Shown here in pieces: positions 34,111 through 46,047 of a stretch of DNA of 64,000 bases (positions are counted from its first letter, which is position 1; each line of letters starts with the position of its first letter). Location: the NCBI GenBank assembly GCA_003290165.1, contig QNQO01000605.1:124001-188000 (forward strand), written 5' to 3'. This DNA comes from Berberis thunbergii (lineage: Eukaryota; Streptophyta; Magnoliopsida; Ranunculales; Berberidaceae). Position numbers and translations under genes: made by a program. The notes under the pieces are model-generated. The model made no database searches, was not told the DNA's origin, and was given only the letters and a program-made list of their open reading frames with translations.

Positions 34111-36030
34111 AGATGTCAATGTTCGAAAGTGTAGTGATCTCACCAAACAAGCTTTGGTTCTTCAGAGAAAGTTAGAGAAGAATGACTAGTTGAACAGAAA
34201 TGAATGAAGGAGATTCGCGAAATCACATAATCCAGCTTAACGATCAACATGAGTTGCACAATTTGTTTATGTTGGAATTTATTCAAACAGGTGGAGATGC
34301 TTAGAAGGAAAATGCAAGTTATGTAGAAGGGGATGTTGGAAAGGATTGAAGAGGTGAATTGTTCGATACTCATCCCCTCTTCGTCTTGCAGTGCAACCAG
34401 CTCTACTTGGACCTATAGGCAGATTGAGTTGCCTCATTTGTCTACACATCAAATGTTACCATTTCATCAGTAAAGTTATCTGCTAAACTTTGTTGTTTGA
34501 ATTGTTTTTGGTTTGCTAATATGGTTGCCTGGGTTGTATTGTGCAATGAATTATTGTGTGATCAACATTGGAATCACATGAGATGGATCAATCACAATGT
34601 ACTTTCCCAGTTTGGATGACATTGGAGTGACAACCTCTTAATATCGTCTCTCTCTCTTTATTTCTCTCTTCCTCTCTATTTTGTATATTTCTTCTGCATG
34701 ACTTTGTGTTTATTGTTCCTTATGTGTTTCTTTTATTTTTGATTGCTCTTGTTTATCTAATTAACATAAAAAAGTAAAGTGAAGGGATGAATTGTTTTTG
34801 TATGCAAATGACATGAAACCCATCTTTTTGGAGAATGGTTATCTCTCTTAGGGATGATTAGTGAAGGAAGTTAATTTCTTTTGTTTATTGCATTACAATT
34901 CTTTGATGTTATGTTGCAACAGTTATCTATCAGAAAATTATTCAAAATTCAATTGGGTATTTTTTTTTTTAAAAAACACCCAACAATAATTGATCTTCTT
35001 ATTTTTCTAGTGTTTTTGTATTTTGTCAATTCAAAGTATTCCAATTACTAATCAAATGTAGCATTCCTCTAAGTAATTGTTGTGCGGTTAAGCTGGATAT
35101 AGCTCTTAGAATAGAAAAATTAAAGTGTTTAACAGTTCAAAATAATTGTGTACTAACATTCACTCTAACCTTGGGAAGAACTCTTTGGATAGTGTACGTG
35201 ATAGACTACCAACAAAACCAAAGAGGAACTGCTGCATGTGAGTTGACCTCTAATTCTTGTATTTTCATGATGGCTTCCTTCCGGATTGTAAAGTTATGAT
35301 TTGGGTTCAGGAGATTAATCTGAATTCAATAGTTATTGACACTTTTTTTTTTTTTCCAGCATTGGACATGGATACATGAATTACTGAAACATTTTTTTGT
35401 CATCTTATCCAATCACAAATAAATACCCCTTTACGTACCAAGGTAATTAAGTCGTTATTGTATATAACTGAATGGGACAGTGATAACATTGCACTAAATA
35501 ATTGCATATTGTTGTTTAAGAGAAAAACTTGATTCTTAGGGCCCTTTGGTAATAGCATGCTGAGAATGAATTATAGGTAAGGAGGATAAGATAGATATAT
35601 TGTACTTGGATGGAAAGTGTAACCTGTAATTTTATACATATCCCATTTGAGCAGAGATGAACACAAGTCATACATAATTGCGTAATGTTGATGATACTGA
35701 ATTCTTATTTCTTACGATTTTACGAGGGAAAATTCTAAATGCCATCACACATCTCGAGGGGGATGGAGGGGTGCACCCCCCTCCATCGCCCATTTCCTTG
35801 CCCGTTTCCTTGCTAATAAGAAGGGCTCATTTTACAAGTGTAATGTTCCCCATTGGTAGCTCACGTGGATTCTGCCATGCTGGCCTAAATTTTTTCTTTC
35901 TTTTTATGTAAAGTGTTCTAATATTTTGGAACTAACGATGATTTTTACGTAATCTCTGTTATATGCTAATAGAATAATTTTGACCGAAATATTTCAGTTT
36001 TTCCATATTTAATTTATTTAAAAAAAAATT
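34111..36030. other. Interior of TACTA element without genes
   Basis: AT-rich sequence with a poly(T) tract near 35,342 and the hairpin at 35,762-35,787. No coding region is supported. Confidence 0.6.
35762..35787. repeat. GC-rich hairpin, relative of the one at 7,205
   Basis: GATGGAGGGG and CCCCCCTCCATC pair around TGCA, and CATTTCCTTGCCCGTTTCCT follows. The hairpin at 7,205-7,241 is followed by CATTTCCTCGCCCACTTCCT, so both derive from one small repeat. Confidence 0.7.
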
Positions 36031-36397
36031 ATTTTATTTATTATAGATATATATCATTTACCGTAACTATTTGACTATAGCATTTTAAAAGATCATTTAC
36101 TATAGCACTTTTTGAATGTTAAAACACACAATTGGTAGCATTTTTATTCTTGTGATAGATAGGACAACCAAGACATTTACTAATGCTATGATAGATAATA
36201 CAACTATGACATTCACAATACAGCCATGACAATCACAAATGCTATGTTGGGATTCATTCACAAATACTATGTTGGGTTAGAATTTTCATAGTGATATGTC
36301 AAAAAGATAACATGGGCTACTATGACTTGCACTAAATACTATAGTACCTCTTTCATAACATTCTTACAATGCCATAAACGCCAACTTTCTTGTAGTA

Positions 36398-39300
36398 AAG
36401 AACTAATTGAATGTTCCATGGAATGACCCATGGAATAGTTCATGGACAGATGAATGTTTCATAGAATGGTCCATGGAACGGTGCAAGGACTAATCGAACG
36501 TTTTATGTAACAATCCAAAGAATGCAGGGGTAACTATAGAACGTTCTTCTGTGTGTCAGACATGGAATGTGGTTGTGCATGTCATGCATGGAACGATCCA
36601 TGGAACAATATATGGAACAGTGCATGGACTGTTGGAACGTTTAAGGGATTGATCGATAGAACAGTTCATAGAACGATACAAGGAACAGTGCAAGGGCTGA
36701 TGAAACGTTCTACGAAATGGTCCATGCAACTGATGGGGGAATTCCACGGAATAGTCCATGAACTGAAGGTAAGTTCCATGGAATGATACATGAAACGTTT
36801 CATGGAGTGGTCAATGGAATAGTGCATGCACCAATGGAAAATTCCATGGAATGGTACAAGGAACGATGCAAGAGCTGATGGAACGATACATGGAATGGTA
36901 CATGGAACGATCCTTGGAACGTTGCAAGGACTAATGAACGTTTAATGGAACGGTCCATGGAATTGTGGGAGGGACTATATAACACATCTGTGCATTTCAA
37001 GCATGCATGGAATAGTCCAAGAACTGATGAAACATTCAATGGATCGATACTGCAAAGACAGATGGAACATTCCATGGAACAATCAATGGAACGGTACATG
37101 GACCGATGGAACATTCCATTGAACGATCTACGGAATGATCCACAGAAAAATGGAACATTCCATGGATTTGAGGGGGGAACTTTGGGACGCAGTTGTGCAT
37201 GTCACGCATGCATGGGACGTTCCATGGAGCATTTCGAAGAGCAGTCCATTGATTGATGGAACGGTCCATCGAACAGCTCATGGGCTGATGGAACATTCAT
37301 GTATAGTTCCATGACACGTTCCCATGCATCATTCCATGGAACATTCCATGCATCATTCAAAAGAACGATTAGTGTAACGGTCCATTGAACAATCCATGGA
37401 CAGATGGAACATTCCATGAAATGGTCTAGGGAAATGAGGGGGAAATATGGAACACAGCTATGCACGCCGGGCATGCATGGAACATTCCATAGAATAGTCC
37501 ATGGACTGATGGGATGTTCCAATAATCGATCCATGGAACAGTGCATGGAAAGATCCATGGAACGGTGCAAGGACTGATGGAACATTCCGTGGAACGCTCC
37601 ATGGAACTGGGGGGAACTACGGAAAGCAACTTTGCATGTCTAGCATGCATGAAACGTTCCATTTAACATTCCATGGAACAGTCCATGTATTGATGGAACG
37701 CTCCATGACAGTGCTTGGACTGATGGAACGTTCAATGGAATGGTCTACGGAATAGTACAAGGACTGGTGGAATGTTCCATGGAACGGTTCATGGACTGAT
37801 GGAACTTTCCATGGGATGATCCATGGAACAGTGGGTTGACTACTGGAACGTTCAATGGATTGATCCATAGAATGCTCAATCTAATAGTCCATGGACTGAC
37901 AGAATGTCCCATGTATTGTTCCCTGCAACACTCCGTGGAACGTTCCATGGAATAGTGCATGGACTAATGGAACGTTATATGGAGAGACCCATGGGATGGT
38001 CCATTGAAAGGTGCATGCAATGATCCATGGAATAGGTCAAGGACTGATGGAACGTTAGACGAAATGGTCCATTGAACTGAGGGGAAACTATGGAACGCAA
38101 CTGTGCATGTCAGGCATGCATGGAACGTTCAATGGGACAATTCAAGGAATAGTCCTTGGACTGATGGAATGTTCCATGGAACAGTTAATAGATCGGTACA
38201 AGGACTGATGGCATGTTGCATGGAACGATCCATGGAATGGTCCATGGAACGGTGGAAGTACTAATAGAGCATTCCATGGAACGGTCCATGGGACAGTGCA
38301 TGGATAGATGGAATGGTCCGTGAAAGAGTACAAGGACTGATGGAACGTTCCATGGAACAATATATGGAACAGTGCAATGCAATTGTACATGCCAGGCCTG
38401 CTTAGAACATTCCACGAAACGTTCCATGGAACGATACACGGACCGTTCCATGAAACATTGAACGTTCCATGGAACGATCCATGGAACAGTTCATGGACTG
38501 ATGGAAAGTTCCTAGGAACGATAAATAAAATGTTCTATGGAACGGTACATGCAATGATCCACGGAACGGTGCAAGGACTAATAGAACGTTTCATGGAATG
38601 ATCCTTGGAAAGGTTCATGGAACTAAAAGTCAAACTATTGAATGTGGCTGTGCATGTCAGGCATGCATGGAATAGTCCACGGAGTAGTGTATAGACTGAT
38701 GGAACGATAATGAAATAGAGCTAGTACTGATAGAATGTTCCCTGATTCGTTCCATGGATTGGTCTTTGGAACAGTGCAAGGAATGATGGAACATTCCAAG
38801 TTACGATACATGGAACGTCCCATGGAATGATACATGGAACTATCCATGAAACATGGCATGGTTTAATAGAAAGTTCAATCTAACGATCCATGGAACGATT
38901 TATGAAAAAGTGTATGGAATGATGGAGCGTTCTGGGGAATGATCCATGGAATAGTGCACAGACTAACAAAATGATCAATAGAATGGTCCATGGAACGATG
39001 CGATGACTAATAGAACGTTCCATGGAATGATCAATTGAATTGTCCATGGAACGGTGCTAGGACTGATGAACATTCATTGGAATGGTCCATTGAATTGGGG
39101 GGAACTGTGAAATAGTCGTTGGGCTGATGGCTTGTTCCATTGAACGATCCATGGAAAAGTGCATGGATTGATGGAACGTTGCATGCAACAGTCCAGGGAA
39201 TTGAGAGGGAACTATGGAACGCAATTGTGCATGTCATGCATGCATGGAACATTCCATGGAACAGTCCATGGACTGACGGAACGTTCCATGGAATAGTGCA

Positions 39301-42300
39301 TGGAACAATCTATGGAATAGTCCATGAAATGGCGTAAGGATTGGTGGAACATTCCTTGGAACTGTGCACAGACTGAAAGAACATTCCAGGAAACGTTCTA
39401 TGAAACTGAGGGGAACTATTGAACACAACTTTGCATGTCAGGCATGCATAAAACATTCCATGGAACAGTCAATGGACTGATGGGACGTTCTATGGAGCAT
39501 GGATAGATGGACGTTCCAAGGAACGATCCACGAAACAATCAATGGAACGGTACAAGGTTTGATAGAAGGTTCCATTGAACTATCAATGGAAAGGTCCATG
39601 GAACGTGCAAGGACTGATGGGACACTCCATGGAACGATACATAGAACTCAGTGAGGAACTATGCAACGCAACTGTCCATGTGAGACATGCATGGAACGGT
39701 CCATAAAACAATGCATGGACTGATGGAACATTCCAAGGAACGGTGAAAGGACTGACGAAACGTTCGAGGAGTATGCATGGAATGTTCCATGGTATGGTTC
39801 TTGGAGTGGTGCTAGGAATAGTACATGGACTGATGGAATGGTCCATGAAACGGTCCAAGGATTGGTGCAAGGACTAATAGAATGTTCTATTGAACGCTCC
39901 ATGGAATGGTCCATAAAACTTGGGGAACTTTGGAACACAACTGTGTTTGTCAGGCATGTATGGAACATTCTATGGTATAGTCAAAAGAAGCGTCCACGGA
40001 TTGATGGAACGTTCCATGTAACGATCAATGGAATGATCCATGGAATGGTCAATGGAAAGATCAATGGAATTGTCCATGGAACGATCAATGGAACGGTTTA
40101 TGTTACTATCCATTGAACAATGCATGGACTGATGGAACATTCAATGGACCATTCAAGGGAATGATCCATAAGGGAACGATCCATGGAACAGTCTATGGAA
40201 TGATCCCTGGAATGGTCTGTGGAATGACACAAAATAGACTTTTTTTTACCTCGAACAAATGGATTTGTTTTGACCTTTAATATCTTTTATATTTTTATTA
40301 TGACAAATGGAGTAAATTAGATCAAACAACAACCACTAGTTTCATTCATGGAATTGTAAATGGAACAGTACATGGACTGATGGAACGTTATAGGGAATGA
40401 TCCATGAAATAGTCCGTTGAACTGTTCATGGAACGGTCCACGAATTAGTGCAAGGAATGATGGAAATGGTCCACGGAATAGTATAAGGACTGATGAAATG
40501 TTTCATGGAACAAAGGGGGAACCATGGAAAACAATTGTGCATGTCAGGCATGCATGGAACATTCCATGGAACTATCCATGGAACGCTTCATGGAACAGTG
40601 CATGGACTGATGAAACGTTCCAGGGAATGATCTATAAAATGGTCCATGCAACGGTCCTTGTAATGATTCAAGGACTGATAAAACATTTCATGGAACAATC
40701 TATGGAATGGTTCATGGAACGGTGCAAGGACTGATGGAACGCTCTACTGAAACATATGGGGAACTATGAAATGCGGCGGTGAATGTCAGGCATGCATTGA
40801 GTGATCTATGTAACGATGCAAGGACTGAAAGACATTCCATGCGATGGTCCATAGAACGGTGCAAGGACTAATGAAATGTTGCATGGAACATGTATTGTTC
40901 CATTGAATGATCCATGGAACATTACATGGACTGATAGAACATTCCATGGAATGTTGCAATGATTGATAGAATGTTTCATGTAACGATCAATGGAATGATC
41001 CATGGAATGGTGTAAAGGTTGATGGAAGCTTTTGTGGAAAAGTTATTGGAACCGAGGGGGAACTATGAAATGTAACTGGGCATGTCAGGCATGCATGGAA
41101 TGTTCCATGGAAAAGTCCTTAGACTGATGGAACATTCCATGGAACGATACATGGAACGTTCCATGAAATGATCCATCATCCATGGAACGATCATTAGAAC
41201 TGTTCATGGAACAATGCATGGAGTGATAGAATGTTCCAGGAAACGATCCATGAAACGGACCATGGAAAGGTCCATGGAACGGTGCAAAGGATATTGGAAC
41301 ATTTCATTGAACGGTCCATGGAACTGAGGGGGAACTATGGAACACATTTGTGCATGTCAGGTATGCATGGAATGTTCCATGGAACAGTCCATTAACAGAT
41401 GGAACGTTCCAAGGAACGATACATGAAACAGTCCATAGAATGGACCATGGAACGATCTCTAAGACAATGCTAGGACAGACGGAACGTTCCATGGAATGGT
41501 CCAAGAAACATTACATGGACATATGGAACGTTTTAGGGAATAATCCATGAAACACTCCAAGGAATGGTCCATGGAACAGTGCAAGGAATGACAGAATGTT
41601 CCATTGAACGATCCATGGAACGGTGTAAAGACTGATAGAACGTTCTATGGAATGGTGCATGGAAATGGGGAGAGGACTATGGAACACAGCTTTTCATGTT
41701 AGACGTGGATGGAAATTTCCATTTAACAGACCAAGGAACGGTACATGGATTGATGAAAAGTTACATGGAATGTTCCAGGGTACGATCAATGGAACGGTCC
41801 ATGGATTTGTCCATGAAACAATTCATAGAATGTAGCAAGGATTGATAGAACGTTTCATTGAATGATTCATGGATTGGTCCAAGGAACGGTCCATGGAATG
41901 ATGTTTGGACAGATAGAAAGTTTCATTGAATGATCTATGGAATGGTCCATGAAACAGTGCATAGACGGATGGAACGTTCCAAAGAACGATCCATGGAACG
42001 GTGCATGGTATGGTCAATGGAACAGTGCAAGAACTGATGAATGTTTCATAGAGCAGTGTAAGGACTAAAGGAATGTTCCATGAAATAGTCTATGGAACTG
42101 GGGAGGAATTATGAAACACAGATGTGCATGTTAGGCATGCATGGAAAATCCATGGAATTTTCCAAGGAAAAACCATGGACTGATGGAACTGTTCATGGAA
42201 AGGACTATGGAACGGTGCAAGGACTGATGGAACAATCCATGAAATGATCCATGGAACAATGTATAGATTGATGGAACGTTCCAGGGAAAGATATGTGGAA

Positions 42301-43770
42301 CAGTCAAGGGAATGATCTATGGAACGCCATGGAAAGGTCCCAAGACTAATGGAACGTTCCATGAAACGATCCATGGAACAGTACGAGAGCAGATAAAACA
42401 TTCCAGAAAACAATCAATGGAAAAGTAAATGGAACGGTTCATGAAACGATGCAAGGACGGAAGGAACGATCCATGGAATGGTGCAAGGATTGATAGTACA
42501 TTCAATTGAATGGTGCATGGAATAGTGTATGGACTGATGAAACTTTCTAGGAATTGATCCATGGAATGGTCCATGAAACGGTTCATGGAACAGTCCAAAG
42601 GATATTGAAACGTTTCATTGAACGGTCCATGGAACTAAGGGAGGAACTATAAAACTCAGTTGTGTTTGTCAGGTATTCACGAAATGTTCCATGGAACAGT
42701 CCATGATGGAACATTAAAAGGATGGAGATCCATGAAACAGCCCATAGAATGGACCATGGAACGGTCCATGGAATGATGCAAGGACGGATTGAACGTTCCA
42801 TGGAACGATCCATGGAATGGTCCAAGGAACAATACATGGAATGATGGAACGTTCTAGGGAATGATCCATGGAACGGTCCAAGGAATGGTCCATAGAACAG
42901 TGAAAGGAATGATGGAACGTTCCATTGAATGATCTATGGAATAAACCATTGAACGATGTAAAAATTGATGGAACATTCTATGGAATGGTCCATGGAAATG
43001 AGGAGGGGACTATGGAACATAGTTTTGCATGTCATGCGTGGATGGAACGTTCCATTGAACAATTCAAGGAACAGTGCATGGACTGATGGAACGTTCTAGG
43101 GTACGATCCATGGAACTGTCCATTGAATTGTCCATGGAACGGTTCATGGAATGGTGCAAGGATTAATAGAACGTTCCATTGAATGATCCATGGAATGGTA
43201 AAGGAACGGTCTATATAACGATATTAGGACTAATGGAACGTTCCATTAAACGGTCTATGGAATGGTCCATGGAACAGGGCATGGACTGATGGAACGTTCT
43301 AAAGAACGATCCACGGGACGCTCCATGGTATTGTCAATGGAATGGTGCAAGAACTGATGGAATGTTGCATGGAACAGTGTGAGGACTGATGGACCATTGC
43401 ATGCAACAATATAAGGATTGATTGAATGGTCCATGGAACTTAGGGGAATTATGGAATATAGCTGTGCATGTCAGACATGCATGGTAATCTCCATTAAACT
43501 GTCCAAAGAACAATCCATGGACTAATGGAACAGTTCATGGAATGGACCTTGGAACATTGCAATGAAATTTTCCTTGAAACAATCCATGGAACGGTCCACG
43601 GAACACTATATGGACTAATGGAATGTTCCAAGGAAAGATTGATGGAACGCTCCATGGCATGGTCCATGGAATGATGCAGGGACTAATTAAACGTTCCATG
43701 GAACAATACATGGAATGATCCATGGAACGATCGCTAGAACAGTACATGGACTGATGGAACGATCCATGGC
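36398..43770 (-). repeat. Palindromic dodecamer array, inverted arm, part 2
   Basis: Continues the inverted arm after the TACTA insertion. TGAT of the spacer occurs at 37,507, 37,575 and 37,691, and corresponding positions at 37,721, 37,765, 37,797 and 37,841 give steps of 68, 116, 30, 44, 32 and 44. All but the 30 equal 20 plus a multiple of 12. The divider motif (GGGGAACTATGGAACACAG, then TGTGCATGTCAGGCATGCAT) recurs about twenty times at irregular spacing. A non-array patch of about 90 bp interrupts at 40,225-40,345. The array ends abruptly at 43,770 against gypsy sequence. Stops are depleted only on the minus strand. Confidence 0.93.
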
Positions 43771-44583
43771 GTTTCGGGGGATGATTGGTTGAGAACCAAT
43801 CTTTTCCGCACAACATGCATAGTTGCAGATAAAGTCTGTAAGATGATCATTGACAGTAGAAGTTGTGAGAACGTAGTGTCTGAAAAGGTTGTCCAGAAAT
43901 TGCAGTTGAAGACAGATCGTCATCCCAAGCAGTACAAATTTTCGTGGCTGAATAAAGGTAGTGAGGTAACAGTAAATAGGCCATGCCTAGTGTTGTTTTC
44001 GATTGGTATGAAATATTTTGATAATGCTTGGTGTGATGTTGTGTCTATGGATGCTTTTCATATATTGTTAGGTAGACCTTGGCAGTATGATCGCCGTGTT
44101 ATTCATGATGGGCGGAAAAATACATATTTCTTTAGCATTAAAGGGAAGAAAATTTTGTTGGCACCTCGTCGGGAAGGAATCATTCCTCCCCTAACAGCCA
44201 ATAATACTAACCTATTTTCTAGGTCTATGTTTTTAGATAAGATTGAGCGTGGAGACTTGGTCTATGCTCTGCTACCTTGTGGGACTAGTACAGCAGAAGT
44301 GATTCCAAATTTGCCAGCAGAGGTGAAGCACCTGCTAGCCGAGTTTTCTAACCTGATGCTAGAGGACCTTCCTCCTGGACTGCCACCTGAAGTTATTGTG
44401 AATTCCGAGAAAGCTATTGTGAACTCGAGGACAAGTTTTTTCCAACTCGAGCTGACTAATTTAAGAGGGTTTCTTGGGTTCCTAATTTGGATTCATAGAG
44501 TTTTTGATTATTGGGGTGTTGCCATTTTTGGTAAAATTCCAATAGTGATGAGTTTTGGCTATAAAGTCCGGCTTGTGATCTGA
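43771..44583 (+). pseudogene. Ty3/gypsy polyprotein fragment: retropepsin region
   Basis: The open frame from about 43,789 contains CKMIIDSRSCENVVSEKVVQ, corresponding to the retropepsin active-site loop IIDSGSCENVVS, then WCDVVSMDAFHILLGRPWQY and YDRRVIHDGRKNTYFF, and later LPPGLPPE at the linker before reverse transcriptase. The catalytic D-S-G triad is D-S-R here. After LPPGLPPE the sequence loses similarity and no RT follows, so it is truncated at both ends. It abuts the dodecamer array without a visible LTR. Confidence 0.85.
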
Positions 44584-44647
44584 TTTTAGAGAGACCTTTG
44601 ATTTGAGTGATTTGATTGAACATTAGAGCTATTTCTCTGTCTTTTGG

Positions 44648-44832
44648 GCTATTATCTTGTGTTCTTCCATGTCAATTATCTGTTGATATTAGCCTGTAGA
44701 ATAATCACTATTCTGCCAGGCGTCACATACCAAGCAAACTCAAAAACATAGTTGTGACGCCTGGCATAATAGTGATTATTCTGCAGGCTAATAGCAACAG
44801 ATAATTGACAGGGAAGAACACAAGATAATAGC
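44648..44832. repeat. Large hairpin with 80-bp arms
   Basis: Left arm 44,648-44,727 (GCTATTATCTTGTGTTCTTC ... GCCAGGCGTCACA) pairs with right arm 44,753-44,832 with few mismatches around a 25-bp loop. The sequence GCGTCACATACCAA recurs directly after the right arm and at the start of the loop, so part of the unit is also directly repeated. Foldback element or replication-derived inversion; origin unknown. Confidence 0.88.
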
Positions 44833-46047
44833 GTCACATACCAAAGCCTAACCACATTTATATTCAACCATTATTCAATTTCATTCATGTATATCATGTT
44901 TTCAAAAACTCAATACATAAATTCATTCACAAAAAACCAACACAACAATCGAAATCTCTAAAACCTCATGAGTGTCAAATCCCAAACTTGTGTTCAATCA
45001 CACACAATCAATGGCATAATGTAACAATTCTATTTAGGATCTTAAAATAAATATTTCTCAAAGTAAACATTATAGTTACACTCACCTTAGCGGAATGGGT
45101 TTTTGGAACCCAAATCTTATCAAAACTCCTAATTCGCGGAATAACAAATTTGTGACTAAGGAAACTTCTCAAAACTGCAAAGACGGATCCAACAATGACC
45201 AAATTGGTCGAAAATTGGAAAAAAAAAAAGTAACAGTCGGCGCGTGGCTGGAAAATTACCTATCGGTGATCACTACGACGAATCCTAAAATCCAGCGAAA
45301 ACTCACCGAAAACCACCCTACTCTAGTCTGATCGTCTTCGAACAACACAACAAGGCGGAGATTGGAAGAAAATAGGTCACAGAACAATCAAAACAGTGAA
45401 TTGTAGCTCCCCCTAAGATCACAACTCGGATACACGCCGGTAAACCTCCCTAAGGGACATGCACAATTGCTTTTTAGAAATTTTAGTCAACCACGAAACC
45501 ACCCTTGCGAGTGGGGTTTACAGGTTCCAACCGATGCCCCAACCACTACCTGAGTGGCTGATTAGAGCAGCGCTACTCACTCTTGAAATGACAGCTCTGA
45601 TCGAGGCCAAACTATTTAAAACTCTGATTTTAAGGAAAAAAATCTCAAGCAATAAGGAGAGGGGAGAATGAGGAAGAAAATAGAAGATTCGGGGGAATAA
45701 ATCGACAAATCTCATGAACGGGCGCCGGAAAAGAATGAGTCGCAGGGGAGAATACGCTCTGGAAGAAAAAAAAGAAGTGAAAGGGGGAATCCTTTTTTAA
45801 TATGTGGGTGGTATCTGCCCCCACCAAATTTTTTGAAGACACCACACCCTTTAAAATCCAAAATTTTTAACGAAATTTAAATCTAACTAAATTTACACTA
45901 TTGTAACAAATTTTAAAAATTCCAAAGTTAAGCAAATCTAACAACCAAAAATCAAATCAAACAATCGAAAAAAAAAAGAGTTTTACATCATACTTGCCTC
46001 AATAGAGATCTCCTTGTCGAGATCAGACAAAGCAACTACAAGAAAGA
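44833..46047 (-). other. Probable gypsy 3' untranslated/LTR sequence, not resolved
   Basis: Lies directly beyond the stop codon of the reverse-strand gypsy pol and has the base composition of an LTR/3' region, but I could not find a matching second copy or clear TG...CA borders in the window. No gene is seen. Confidence 0.4.

Larger units (their letters stand above)
31936..36397. mobile_element. Non-autonomous CACTA-like element with TACTACAA ends
   Basis: Begins TACTACAAAAAAA and ends with the reverse complement of TACTACAAGAAAG, flanked by AAG on both sides (31,933-31,935 and 36,398-36,400). Removing it with one AAG restores a normal array unit, GGTGCAAGAACTAATTGAATG. Motifs like AATGCTATG cluster in the first 250 bp and, in both orientations, in the last 350 bp, as expected of subterminal repeats. 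TACTA instead of CACTA at both ends is unusual. There is no transposase; the interior holds retroelement debris. Confidence 0.82.

Noticed and set aside
27581..43770. CRISPR-like array
   Set aside because: Repeats are palindromic variants without unique spacers, in a plant nuclear context.
36553..43923. Further long open frames in the right part of the array
   Set aside because: The same repeat composition; no codon-level signal and no gene structure.
43789..44583. Host aspartic protease gene
   Set aside because: The HILLGRPWQYDR and LPPGLPPE motifs are those of gypsy polyproteins, and the fragment is truncated.
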